DNA from: Amblyomma americanum
Lineage: Eukaryota; Arthropoda; Arachnida; Ixodida; Ixodidae
Length of the DNA stretch: 64,000 bases
Direction: 5' to 3'
Assembly: GCF_052857255.1 (NCBI RefSeq)
Contig: NC_135504.1
Span: forward strand, 140,022,121 to 140,086,120
In this document: in pieces, positions 43,917 to 55,595 of the stretch
Layout: each line of letters opens with the position of its first letter
How positions within the stretch are numbered: the first letter of the stretch is position 1
Made by a program: the position numbers and the translations under genes
The notes under the pieces: model-generated
What the model saw: only the letters and a program-made list of their open reading frames with translations
Told to the model about the DNA's origin: nothing
Databases searched by the model: none

Positions 43917-45885
43917 TGTAGCGGCGCTGGCATCGCCAGCGGCGTTGATGAAGATGAAGTTGGCGCGACCTGCCTCGCGCAGAACAGAACGCTTTGGGCA
44001 ACCGGCCTGGCCAGCAACGTCAACAGCCCGCTCCGCCGGCTCACCAGCCGCGGCTACCGCGACTCCAATACATGGGGTTCACCCACCACATCAGGTGGCA
44101 CCGGACGACAGCCCCGACGCACGTAGCGCCGCTCCCACCGACTCTGCGCTCCTGTCCGTCCTGTCTCTCCACTTGGCCTTGGCGCTGCACGCCCGTTGTT
44201 CGCACCAGGTCTTCAGCACTTTTCTCGCCTACCATCGCACGCGGTGAGCTTCTCCAGCCCTATCAGCGCTCCATCATTCCTCGGCTGCATGGCCTGCCCG
44301 CTTTTTATGCAAGGGACCCCATTTTGTGGCTGGCGCTGCTGGACTCGCACTTTCATGTGAACAATGTGTCCGGCCAGCTCCTGCGCTATCAGCACGCCAG
44401 TGCAATTCCCACCCGGTCTCCTGGCCCAGCTGCGGTTGCCGCCTCCTGGCCCTGATATATACGCCGATTTCAAGAAGGGCCTGAAGGCCTATTTTGGTTT
44501 GGAGCTCCCTCCGGCCTTCTGCTCTCCTGTTTCCGACTCAGCAGCTGCGGCGCCACTCGACCCACCATCCCTGGCCGCTTTCCCTACCCGAACTGTTCCG
44601 GCTTTCCCTCCGCCCGCTAGTTAGTCGGCGCCCCTCCTCAAACCAGTCTCTCCACTATCGCGGCCACCGTATGTGTCCCACCCACGGTTCGACAAGTGCC
44701 ACGCGAGGCCGCGCCAGTCTCTTGCCAACCTTCTCAATCAGCTGCCTCAAACTACCCCCGTTCTCTCAAGATTCTTCACTGGCCGCTATGGACGGCCATC
44801 CACCTGTGATCTCCCGTCCCATGGCACCTCCTGCCCAGCCCCGCTTCCCAGCTGTGGCGCCTGACCTTGGAACATTACCGGCAGCACCCTCTTTCGACCC
44901 GGGCGCGGACTCGCTTCCAGTCGCAAGTTCGCCTGCTCCCTCAAGCCCAACAACAGTGAGCACAACTGTCATTCCTGTCGCGAGGCCCACATGCACGCCA
45001 CCCCAGGGCCTTGTCGCGGCTAACGCGCCACCTGAAACGCCTGCCACACATCCCTGCCCGCTTGGCGCCTTCACCATTGCCTGTGCCTCCGCGACAGACG
45101 AGACAGCCCTACCGCATTCTTCCTATTTGGACAACTACGCCCCGGACTTACTTCTTGTGCCCCCAGGCACCCGTCGCACTGCCACAGTGAGCTCGTTTTT
45201 GCATAAAGCCGCTGCACCTCGTCGACCATTTCGACCACTTTCCTGCAAGGCAGCCCGAGTCCCACGCAGCAGACCTCCAACCCAATGTCGTGTGCCATCG
45301 TTTCACCGTCGGCAGCGGCTGAGGCATACCCTCCTCTTCTACGGCAGCGGTTTCCGCACGCCATCCCTTCGTCTGCACCGGCTGGGACAGCGCAAAGCCC
45401 ATATCGCCCGTAACTCCCGCCCCTGGTGCATTTTCTGCGATGACATTTCCCGGCCCGCTTCAACCGAACTGGCGGCCCCACCAGTAGACCTTCCGACAGC
45501 AGCACGCCTGGCTCGCCTCCTTTTCCTCGACTTCACCCGCCTGTTCCTTAAGGCATCATACTCATCCTTTGGCTCCCCTCGCCCTTTGCGCAGCAGCAAG
45601 GCTCGACCGCCTGAGTTTGCTTCATCCGCCCAGAGGCCTTCACGAACCTGTGCCCTCGACTTTCCAATCTGTACAAATTTCTACACACCGTTTTTTTTTA
45701 TCGCGCACCGCGCTAGGGGGGGGGGGGGGGGGCATCTGTAGCTTCGCTGGCATCGCCAGCGGCGCTGAAGTAGTGGGACGACCTGCCTCACGCAGAACAG
45801 AACGCTTTGGGCAACCGGCCTGGCCAGCAACATCAACAGCCCGCTCCGCCGGCTCACCAGCCGCGGCTACCGGGACACCAATGAA
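43917..45885 (+). mobile_element. Short LTR retroelement (gypsy-type, degenerate)
   Basis: Terminal direct repeats 43917-44072 and 45737-45885 share CGCTGGCATCGCCAGCGGCG, AGAACAGAACGCTTTGGGCA and CGCTCCGCCGGCTCACCAGC. The right repeat is preceded by a 17-G tract (45716-45732), a plausible polypurine tract; TGGGGTTCACC follows the left repeat where a primer-binding site would lie. Near 44280-44400 the plus strand reads LPAFYARDPILWLALLDSHF and LLRYQHASA, a Gag-like capsid start. The remaining 1.3 kb is Pro-rich and frame-scrambled with no RT or integrase. No target duplication is visible. Confidence 0.65.
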
Positions 45886-45894
45886 TGTGGATCC

Positions 45895-46660
45895 CCTTCC
45901 ACAAGTTCGACAAAAGTTTCGATAGGATAAATATTTACTTTTCTTATCTAAAGCGGTGTGCGCAGTAGTGAGCAGCACAGCTCTGGGGTCTGATATTCTA
46001 TCTACTATCTGGCTATTTGTTTTGGCAGTAATTGATCCGCTAACAAAAAAGAGGTCGAGCATTGATAACAATTGCGCTGAAATATGGTATTTTCGTCTAC
46101 ATCAGCACTACGTCGAAGGCAAAAGCTATGCCCAACATAGCTTTACCTTGTGGGTCATGCTTTCTAGCTGAAAAATTTGACCAGTCTATTTGAGGTAAAT
46201 AAAATACCCTGACCAGGTATTATGATTATTGGATTTAACATTCGTGCGCAAATATTGTTTCAGTTCGTATAATACGGAAACGGTAGAGTTGGGAGCCCGT
46301 ACATTGCTCCAAGTATATCTAACGTTCCCAAAGTACGTTGTGCAAAAGTGCCCTCTACATTGGGTACATAAGGCATTGGTAAAATTCGCAGGAATGATTT
46401 AAACCCAATGCTGACATTTCCAACTCTACCATCACGATCCTTTCGGTATGAACTGTAGCCAGTGGTAACGAACTCACTGCCGAACAATGTATTGTTAAGC
46501 CATGTTTCTGTCAAAACTGCTATTTCAGGGTCATGCAAAAGCAGAAGAGCCTCCAACTCAGTTGTCTTGTTTATGTCACTTCTGCAATCAACATTTATTA
46601 TTTTCAGGGTCTGAGATCTATTTGTCTCAAGTCAGTTTGATTTCTTTCTAAGCCTAAAGC
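45895..46660 (-). pseudogene. CR1-type LINE ORF2 endonuclease
   Basis: Minus strand: LKIINVDCRSDINKTTELEA near 46610, VLTETWLNN (catalytic Glu) near 46505, GYSSYRKDRDGRVG near 46440, and across a frameshift MLDLFFVSGS and VDRISDPRAVLLT near 46000 (the usual SDH is SDP here, so the catalytic His is lost). It stops at the LTR element at 45885. It belongs to the same LINE as 43250-43916 and the ORF1 at 46670-47380. Confidence 0.75.
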
Positions 46661-46669
46661 GAAGAGCTG

Positions 46670-47390
46670 TTTTGGCATCCCAACCATACAGTCCGGTATT
46701 AACCCGTACCTTATCATAGATTGGCTTTAAAGCTTGGCGCCCTCTTCCCCTCTTCAGAGCTTTTCCACTCTTTCTTCCTTATTTCCCTAACTGGCTTAGA
46801 AAAGTCCTCAGCTATTGATTTTGGGCGTTTTTGGTGTTTGGACTTTGAGCTGATATTGGTGTTTTTGAGTTAATAGCATGATAGCAATATTGAAATTTTT
46901 TCACAGATGTCGAGGAGTTTCAGAACGACTAGTCGCGCCTTATTTATTTCTGTTTTACCCCACCTGAGGCATCTTTCGACACCACTCACTATTAAACCGT
47001 GTAGCAGAAGAAACACCATCAATTACATTCTTTTCCTGTCCCTCGCTGTGTCCTGGGTAAGCTGTTTTATTCCGTACCGATCAGGTTATTTCTCCTACCT
47101 CTGTTTTCTAAATCGTGTATCTGGTTCATAAATGTAAAAAGCTGCTCTTTAAGTTCCCATATTGCCGATTGCTTGTCTATTGCCTTCGTGGCCAAGACAT
47201 TTAGGCCCCACAACTGTTTCTCACTGAGTTAAACCGGGAAGTTATGTTTTGAGACGGCTGCACGCCCTGCAATGTTTAATTGATTTTGCTCTGGCCTTCT
47301 AGCAATTCTGATAGCATTTGTTTTTCAATCAGGCCAGGATTTGTTTCAACACCGCCACAAGACAACATATATTTTGATAATGCAAACACG
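46670..47390 (-). pseudogene. CR1-type LINE ORF1 with 2A-like motif
   Basis: Minus strand, reading from 47380: MLSCGGVETNPGLIEKQ, a 2A-like motif with the first Asp and last Pro replaced (47330-47356), then GRAAVSKHNFPV, SEKQLWGLNVLATKAIDKQ, and IHDLENRGRRNNLI near 47070, the same RNA-binding block as in the 7.2-7.6 kb ORF1. The end KTALRFRLRKKSN near 46645 leads into ORF2. Several stops. The two copies belong to one LINE family or close relatives. Confidence 0.6.
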
Positions 47391-48024
47391 CAAGAGAGGA
47401 AATGCTGATCACACATTTGGCAGGGCAGCAGCACGAGAAAGCGGTCGTCACTCCTGTAGCAATGTGCAGATCTGGAATCACTAACGTGGATAGCAAAGCA
47501 AGAAGGACTGCTTAGAATGCTGCCTCTTTTGCTGCTTCCATGCCCACTGTGCTAAAATGGACAGCTAAAATCAGTCAGAACATTGTTGCGTCTGTGTACA
47601 AAAACTAATGCACGCCAAGGGTAGTTAGAAAAGAATTCGTTAGCGTTTACCACGATAATTACAATAAGTTTTAAGCACAAAAAAGACTCAGAACAAAGAA
47701 ATTTTGTAGGTCGCTTAATTACCATTACCCGATGACATTGCGATTTCCCGGGTTCTTCTGAATTTCACTGTTTCTAATCTTCCGCCATTTCGTGCGGTTT
47801 GCTATATGCTCGTCTGATGACGCTCTCACGCGCACGGATGGAAGATGATGAAGACCACGCTTTCAAAATACAGCGTGAGAAAGTCCCACTTTCAACAACA
47901 ACTGTCGCGAACACGACTACGTGACGAAGACGATGACATTGCAAGCACAGCACGAGAGCTTGGCAGTTGGTACAGGTAGGGTGTTAGGATTTCTCCCTAC
48001 TGATTTCTCAAATAAGGAAAGTGT
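47391..48024. other. Probable LINE 5' UTR and flank
   Basis: No coding sequence. Presumably the 5' UTR of the minus-strand CR1-type LINE, ending where repeat copy B begins. Confidence 0.35.
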
Positions 48025-50148
48025 GTGAACCGACCGACTTAAAACCGGAGTGGCGTTCCTTGGTGATACGCTCAGCCTATAACTCGCATCCTCTGCTCTG
48101 TTGCTTTCTTTTTGCGATGTGTTTCGTTGCGTATCCTAAAAGCTTTGTAAGCAACTTAGGTGATGTAAATAGAATATATTTTCAATCCTATAAATGTCAT
48201 GCCTAAAAAAGCTGTGACGACGGCGCAGTGGTCTGAAGTAGCAGCCAGCGGAACCGATTTTTTAGTGCCACCGCGATTTCGGATCCCGCTCCTTCAGCTT
48301 TCAAATTTTATAATTCTTAAGTGTCTTCCCCCGGTGCGGTGCCGGCTTTCTGCTGCAGTGAGGCCCTTGTGCGGTCGCTTAAAATGAAACATTATTGGGG
48401 CTCTTGAAAATCAAACGGCTCGCTAAAATGCATCATTTGGGCTGAATAGTAGTAATAACTAACACCCCGAGTCTGGAGTTTAAGATTCCTGTGGTTGCCA
48501 TTTTAGTGCTCTATTGCTTCCAATCCGGTGAAAAGTGGTTGTCTGTCTGTCCGAATTCTTCTTCTACCACGTGGGCCACCTTGGCCACATGACATTGTGA
48601 GGTCATCACAAGCTGCCCATCGGATTGTGCGCAAACTGCCCACCGTGGCCGTTCAATTTAATGATTAGTCGGGAGAGATTCCTCAGGAACAACATAGGTG
48701 CCACACGCCCCACCGATGGCTACACCTGTCATTCCGGGCAGTCGCGCGTAGCTTAACCACTGCACATTTGCGCCAGGAGAGAAATTAGGAATCCCAGGAA
48801 TCTGGGAATGCAAAGAATGACCAATTCTACCGCAGTACAATTCCAAAATTATGCAAAATACGCAAACTTACACATATGACATATGAACCAAGGTAAGCAT
48901 GTTCAGCCCAAGCAACAGCATAGAAAATCAAGAAAAACCGTGCGTGACAGGACTAACGGTCCTAGCACACGATAAATCATGGTTTACCTCAAGCGCAACC
49001 GCCCGTGATTTTTTTGTCCTTGCACGTCTACGCCCTTCTCAAATGCTGAGTGCCACTTACCTACCAGAAATAAACCAAGAGATGGTGATGTTATTTGCGT
49101 AGCAGTACAACTTTTCCTTTTTCCGCATATCGTACAGTGCAAGGTGGAGCGAGCGACAATTCAAACCAAGGTGGTTAAGGTGCTGCTTTATTTTCACGGA
49201 AAGACTACAGTGGTCACCTTTGCCCACCACATTGTGGCAACGCTTTTCTATACTGCAGTTCCAGTGAGAATAGAATATAAAAAGAAGATATCAATCTACT
49301 GAACTACTCGGAGCGTGAATAAAAAAAAATTCCACACCGACGGCCGCCAACTGGCTTTTATGTGACAGTGGAATTTTGCAAAACCATTTTTGACGCCGCA
49401 GCCGATTCTGTGAAACCTCACTGACCTGAACTCAGACTTCGTTCCAGCAAAGAAGTCATAGGACTTGAGAATTCAAGAGCCTTACAAGGCATAATTTCTA
49501 CGTGTTTTCCTCTACACTTTCATCATCCGACAGACTCGGGGCTGATAATGAAAATGTTGACTACGGTACCATGGTTCCCGTTGGACTGGCATCCACCCGC
49601 ACGGCCCGGCCAGTAGCCCCTTGGTATCGCATATACAGGGTGTTTCACTGAATAATTTACACAATGAAAAAAAAGGTTTTCGAGTTAGAACAGTGCTTTT
49701 TCCGGTGGTGCAGTACATCACGGCGACGGAGAAAGTATGCTGCACCCGCGTTTTCGTGTTCGCCTCGTGTACCTTCTGAGTGCAGAAACTACGTCTTCCC
49801 CGGGATCTTGACCCTAAGAAGTAGCGCTTTAAAATGGGAATTTATAACAGGCGGCACAGACAAAAGCGTTAGCACGAAGTACGATTCGGTCCACCACCTC
49901 AGCCCTGAAACAGTGAATTCTGCCCTCCCTCGCCCTCACCTCACGATGTCTTCCCTCCCTCGCCCTCACCTCATGATGCCTTCCTTCCCTCGCCCTCATC
50001 TCACCATCTCTTTCCTTCCTCACCCTCGTCCTCACGTATTTTCATCCGCCTATCCTCCCTCACCTTCACCTCACCGAGTGAAATCCTCATGATGTGAGGG
50101 TGAGGACGCCCTCATGAGCGCTCGCCCTCGTGAGGATGCCCATCTCTG
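48025..50148. repeat. 2.1-kb non-coding dispersed repeat, copy B
   Basis: Second copy of the 40560-42676 repeat, same orientation and almost the same length (2124 versus 2117 bases). It ends in CCCTC-rich units and TGCCCATCTCTG at 50148, which is also the right end of the hAT-like element. No coding capacity seen. Confidence 0.8.
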
Positions 50149-50156
50149 GACGCGAC

Positions 50157-50428
50157 ACACCGTCGCATGTGTTTCCGAAAAATGAAAAGATCTGAAGATT
50201 GTGGATTCCTGTTGCGCGGCCATCACGCCGAAACTGAACACCTCTAAAAAGCGATTTCATTTGTTCGGAGCACGCTCTCGACGAAGATTATGTCACCAGT
50301 CCAGCTTTGCTGAGAAGTCTCCGCATTCCGCTCAAAAGGCAAGGCCTGATGCGGCGCCCTCCGTGCTTTCAAGAAAACGCAAAGCAGAGAGCATCAGCAG
50401 TGAGTTTGAGAAGAAAAGGCGAAAGTTG
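50157..50428 (+). pseudogene. THAP-domain exon, damaged
   Basis: Across frames this reads SHVFPKNEK, then SDFICSEHALDEDYVTS and ALLRSLRIPLKRQ, then in the next frame ARPDAAPSVLSRKRKAES. This is the second half of a THAP zinc finger (ICSxHF-like block, then L-x-P-D-A-x-P-S-V-F-like block; here the final zinc-ligand His is kept). A stop replaces the expected Trp near 50237 and a frameshift lies near 50336. The first Cys pair is not seen, possibly upstream or lost at the hAT insertion. It ends KKRRKL before donor GTAGGG (50429). THAP domains bind DNA in host regulators and P-element-like transposases. Confidence 0.55.
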
Positions 50429-51024
50429 GTAGGGGCTGTTTGCGTTTTCATGCAGCGTTCTTCTGCCGCCTCTCTGCAATTGGTAACTTCTTGCATGTCC
50501 TAAACTATATCGTTGATTTTAGCCCAGTGTTCCGTTCAGTGCAGAGTTTACAGTATACCATAGTAAACGTGCTCGCACTTTTGAAAGAGTAGTGGTTTGA
50601 AGTGTACAGTGTTCAGTAGAAAAATATTACCACAAGTTAATCTCAACTCGCGGCGCTGCGCTTCGCGGAACCGCCGATTACGAGAGCGCAAGGCATTCCC
50701 CACTCCAAACTCGCTAGATGTCCGACACAATGTCACCGCTTCCATGGAGTTCAACTTTTCATTCATTTCTTTGCAGCTCCGGTCGGCAGTCACTTGTGGT
50801 AACCCGTTTTTTTACTCGGCACTGTACGTAAAAAACATAACACGTCCAGTGCAGTATTTCAATTTGCTAGCGATTATTTAACACTGCTGAGTGTGCGTAG
50901 TTCTGCTCACGCCCGAGAGTGAGTAAAGTGCTGGGAACCATTTCTCGTGCGTTCTAATTTGCGGAAGAGCATGTTTGTAGATTTTGTGCCTAGTTTTTTG
51001 CTGTGTCGTTTACGTTTGTCACAG

Positions 51025-51177
51025 ATCATTCATCAACCACTTCAAGGTCGTTCTGCCACAGGAGACGCAGGTGAAGCATACAGTACAGGACTTTTGACTG
51101 AAGAAAGGCACCCCGTCACAGATCAGGCATCCTTCACATCGGTTGAGCATACTTCAGTTGAACAAATAGTCAAGCAG
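51025..51177 (+). CDS. Possible second exon of the THAP gene
   Basis: Acceptor TTTACGTTTGTCACAG ends at 51024 and donor GTACAGC starts at 51178. The 153 bases are open in phase 0 (IIHQPLQGRSATGDAGEAY, then TSVEHTSVEQIVKQ), matching the phase-0 donor of the THAP exon. Sequence is low in hydrophobic residues, as expected of the linker after a THAP finger. Not recognised on its own. Confidence 0.35.
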
Positions 51178-52503
51178 GTACAGCGCATGAAGCATGGAAG
51201 TAAAATTTATTTCAAATAAGCATTCATACCATAGTTCCTAAAAACGGGATCTTGCGTTTTTGGAGTTAAAAAGAATGTAGAGCAAAGTCTAATACAATCA
51301 TAAAAAATGGTGACTCTAATCCAAGCTGTGAAGGTGGTAGGTCACCGAAGATGTAAAACGATACACAATTGCCCACAGCGGCGTCACTTGAACATTCGCA
51401 CATGTGGCTTTACAAAGACTGAATTTAGAGAAAAAGTGAAATGTAATTGAGCTATATGCTGCATGCCTGATTTCAAAGGAGATATGGTGCTTCCATTCAA
51501 TTTTTAGCCTAATGTTTACCGGAACACATCTGACGGTGTTCCCATTTTTCACAGGTGCCTTATCATCCATCATGTGGTTTTGACGTTTGTTTCGTGGTTT
51601 TCTTAATGAGAACGAGTAGTGAGCTATATGCCGTCTGCTCGATTTCAAAGGAGGTTTACCCCAGGTGTATATATTTATTTTTACTTTTCATTTTCCTTTT
51701 CATTTTTTCATTCACATTTCTATATGTAGTTTTTATTTTCATTTTTTTCTGTTTAATTGTTGTGTCCTATTTTTATATTTCTGTTTATTTCTTATAGTTT
51801 TTCGTTTTGTATATTTTAAATTTTTTATATTACGGCTGCTTTACGATCAGTATGATATACGATTTCTATGCTGTTGGGTGGGTACCTTTCCGCTCGGAGC
51901 ACCACTCAAATTTTAGTCTGGCGTTTTTTACTGACGACGCCGACGACAAGAAAATTTCCTTGGACAGCAGAGTATCTTCGCTGTAAGTATCTATAAGCCA
52001 TAAAGTTAGGAAGATGTGCAAACTAACTAGGAAGTTATCAAAAGCATCATAACACTGAATTAGTCATCGTTATTTCCAGAAGTTTGTGGTCGATGAAAAC
52101 ATCAAATTCTGATTCATGAACATAAATAGAAGCCATCACATTACACTTAAAAAATAAGCCGTTCAAGTCAAATATGCATCACCGCGGAAGTGCAGTCATT
52201 AATGGACACGAAGGTTTGTGGCAAATGACATCAGCAAATCGCAGTAGAACTTCGTTAATAAGATGATTCTATTTACTCATGGTGTTTTGCAGAAATGAGC
52301 ACATGAAGCATTTATTACGCAAAAGAAAAGGGGTGATCGAGAATACGATCCTGCCTTGTAACAAAAGCCGCGTTTACATGAATGCGACAGAAATCGACTC
52401 CAGCCCACTTTTTAAAGGAAAGCGCCAAAACAACTTGGAGCGTAGAGGACGTTTCACGCCTTTTCTTCTCACAACCTGTTCTTTCCCTCAAAAACGAAAC
52501 TGG
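51178..52503. other. No recognisable gene
   Basis: Includes a T-rich tract at 51660-51830 whose open frames (Phe/Ile-rich) are compositional. Nothing else identified. Confidence 0.45.
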
Positions 52504-52515
52504 AGTCGACTTCTG

Positions 52516-52826
52516 CCCCGCCGCGGTGGCTCAGTGGTTAGGGCGCTCGACTACTGATCCGGAGTTCCCGGGTTCGAACCCGACCGTGGCGGCTGCGTTT
52601 TTATGGAGGAAAAACGCTAAGGCGCCCGTGTGCTGTGCGATGTCTGTGCACGTTAAAGATTCCCAGGTGGTCGAAATTATTCAGGAGCCCTCCACTACGG
52701 CACCTATTCCTTTCTTCTTTCACTTCATCCTTTATCCCTTCCCTTACGGCGCGGTTCAGGTGTTCAAAGATATATGCGACAGATACTGCGCCATTTCCTT
52801 TCCCCCCCAAAAAAACCAATTATTAT
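52516..52826 (+). mobile_element. tRNA-headed SINE, Ruka-like, copy 3
   Basis: Head CCCCGCCGCGGTGGCTCAG, B box GGTTCGAACCC, body GTTAAAGATTCCCAGGTGGT and tail CCCCCCAAAAAAACCAATT. A perfect 12-base target duplication AGTCGACTTCTG flanks it (52504-52515, 52827-52838). The perfect duplication suggests a recent insertion. Confidence 0.93.
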
Positions 52827-54487
52827 AGTCGACTTCTGTCACACTCATCTAACTGTGGCTGTGCATTACGGCGATTTCGGATTTCATGTTGGTGGATATT
52901 CAACATGCATTATGTGCGTTGGGTTGACATTCTTCCGGTTACTAACTGCCGCTCTGCATTTTGCTTCAATTTAATAACATGATCGCCACGAACGGTTTAT
53001 AACAGTTCGTTGACTTCTCAACATGACAGTATGGAGATACAGCTTCTACACTCGATTTAATTTTCTCAAACTCCAACAGCATGGTGCAGTCTACCTTGGC
53101 GGTCCATGGTATTAGTGATCGTCATGATGTTATGGCGCGGATAAAGTGTAAGCCGTGTACTGTTGCGAGTCCAACCACTTTGAAGAATTTTTGACCTCCG
53201 GTACATTTTCAAATGTTGATGCCTTATGGCAGCCCTTTAAGAACACGCTACACGTAGGGATCCCTACTCAAAGGAAAGCATATTTCATGTAGAAAAATTA
53301 CTTGCAGACAACTACGAAACAAGCCGTGGTTCAGCAGAGACATTAACCGCCTTTTAAACCGCAGATGCCGGCTCTTTCAGAGGCATATTTGAAACAAGAA
53401 TGCTGAATTACTCAAAAAAGATAAGCAACTGAGGACTGTAAAAAAATTAAAAATAAAGCAAGCCGAGAATACCTTTTAATCTAGTCTGACAGATAAATTT
53501 AGGCGCAACTCAATAAAGTGGCGAAATTTCGTTAAAAAAAATGGCAAAAATGAGTGTACAATCGCGTCCTTGACTTTTGGAAACAATTACGTTACTGATG
53601 ATGTGGAAAAAGAGAGATGCTTCAGCCATTACTTTAGGTCCATTTTCTGCATACCCGCCTGTAAACCCCCTTTAGAGCCGGTCAACTATTGCTTGCCGAA
53701 TATGCTAAATGCAGCCATATCTTACGATGGTGTATTGAAACTATTGTCCGAATTGAAGTAAGGTTCTGCCACTGGTCCAGATGGTATTCCATGATTTCTG
53801 TTAAAATCATGCGGACCTTCTGTAGCAAAATTTCTTATTTTCCGACCGTCATTCACATCCAAAGAACTACCTTTAGACTGGAAAACGTTGTCCCGGTACA
53901 TAAGTATAGCGTTTGGAGTCTGGTTTCTAATTACTGGCCTATTTCACTAACTAGCGTATGCGACAAGACGCTGGAACATATATATTTCAGTATTTATCAT
54001 CACTTAGCAAAAACAAGTTCCTCAGTCGTTATCAGCCTCGCTAAAGGCCGGCCACTCCTGCGTCACACAAGTTATGTAATTTTCTCACGATATTTTCTCT
54101 TCATTTGATTTCGGCAAACAGGTTGACTGCATCATGTTAGATTTCCAAAAGTCTTTTGATACAGTTCCGCATTATATACCCTTTTTTAAACTGTCCCACC
54201 TTGGCATGCAACATTCTGTTTTTGAATGGCTCGAAGATTACTTGACAAATCGGACCCCAAAAGTAGTGATTAACGGATCAGAATCGGAATCAGCCCCGGT
54301 CTCATCAGGCGTCCCGCAGCGGTCCGTACTGGGACCACTTGTGTTTTTTGTATAAATGATTGATATAGGCTTAGGTATAAAGCCTATAATTAGATTATAT
54401 GCAGCTGATTGCGGGATTTATAGAGATAGTAGCAATCACGAAGACTCCATTGCCCGGCAAGCAGACCTGGACCACATAGTTTCGTGG

Positions 54488-55595
54488 GGACACGAAAGAA
54501 CAGCACACGTTAAGAAAGCATGCGTCAAAACAGCGCAAAAATACAGGACAGCGGCGAAACAGCAAAGGGAAAAAACTGCACAGTATTAAAACAGCACGCC
54601 GGAAAAAACGGCACAGCGAAAAATAGCAAAGTGAAAAATAGCACTACTACAGAAGAGCACAGGGAAAAACAGCGCCACTACAAACAGCACAGTGCATTTG
54701 ACAAAAAGTACCTTCGACCAAATGACGCAAAAATTTGTTTCCAGATAACTCCCCTCGAAGGGAAAAAAAAAGCTTCAATATAAAATTGCACTCAACAAAT
54801 GCACGCTGATGCATGCATATTCAGGTCAGCTGTGTAGCCCATTTCGCAAAGTTCAATAACCGCAGGTCAGCCTAAGACAACCCCTGTGTAGTGCCCTGGT
54901 TAAACACCAAACAACCTGAAAATGTCGGCTCAGGCAATCCTGCTATCGTTAAAATTAAGCGTCACATACTGGATATTTTCAGTGTCTGAAGGTCCTGTAT
55001 AGCTCGCTCCAAACAAAATTGCTGAAGATTCAACTGCCGACAGCGACAGTTTTGAAAAATTAAGACCTCTGGTGCATCAGAGTCCTACGTCGGGCGTATT
55101 TGCCCGAATTCAGCAACATGATGGTCAGCGTGCAGAATTGATACTTCCACAACTTCTTCAGCGTTATTCATTCCATTACCAGCAAGAAAATAAGTGCATA
55201 TTTGTGACCCCAAGTATTGCCCTACCCTGTTCCTTACTGAGTCGGTGAAACGAGTACTCGCTAACTCCCAAGGTCGCTGATGTATGTGCTCTGATTTACT
55301 GTTAGTTTGTGGCTAAAATTGTGCACCCCTCCCGCAGCGCTGCACTGCACTCCGATGTGGTGTTCTGTCGTCATGCGGTTTTTTCCATGTGCTCTTCGTT
55401 CGTCTTGCTGTTTTTTCGCTGTGCTGTATTGTCGCTTTGCCGTTTTGTCCGGCTTGCTGTTTTGACGAGTGCCGTTTTTCTCCTGTCCTGTTTTGTCGCT
55501 GTGCCGTTTTTTCCTTTGCTGTTTTGTTGCTGTGCTGTTTTTGTGCGCTGTTTTGACGCATGCTGTTTTCACGTGTTCTGCTCTTTTATGGCGCC
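54488..55595. mobile_element. DNA transposon with long inverted repeats (Mutator-like), non-autonomous
   Basis: The left 200 bases (from 54488, ACACGAAAGAACAGCACACG, CATGCGTCAAAACAGCGCA) match the reverse complement of the right 220 bases (to 55595). Both arms are built of short AACAGC/CGGCAC-type units. A 10-base duplication with one mismatch flanks it (AGTTTCGTGG 54478-54487, AGTTTAGTGG 55596-55605), and the LINE frame is continuous across it. Long TIRs and a 9-10-base duplication suggest Mutator-like. The 650-base core has no coding sequence. Confidence 0.75.

Larger units (their letters stand above)
42692..50148. mobile_element. hAT-like element with nested insertions
   Basis: The left end CAGAGGTGGGCA and the reverse complement of the right end, CAGAGATGGGCA, form a 12-base inverted repeat with one mismatch. 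Flanks GTCGCGAC (42684-42691) and GACGCGAC (50149-50156) are an 8-base duplication with one mismatch. 8-base duplications and CA-x-x-G termini are hAT hallmarks. The 7.5-kb interior holds a CR1-type LINE, a small LTR element and repeat copy B; no hAT transposase was seen, so the element is non-autonomous and most of its length is later insertions. Confidence 0.6.

Noticed and set aside
44494..45741. 415-codon Pro/Arg-rich plus-strand frame
   Set aside because: GC-rich frame inside the small LTR element. It is not in the frame of the Gag-like block and shows no domain, so I do not call it a protein.
51660..51910. Possible membrane protein (Phe/Ile-rich frames)
   Set aside because: T-rich low-complexity tract produces hydrophobic codons in several frames.
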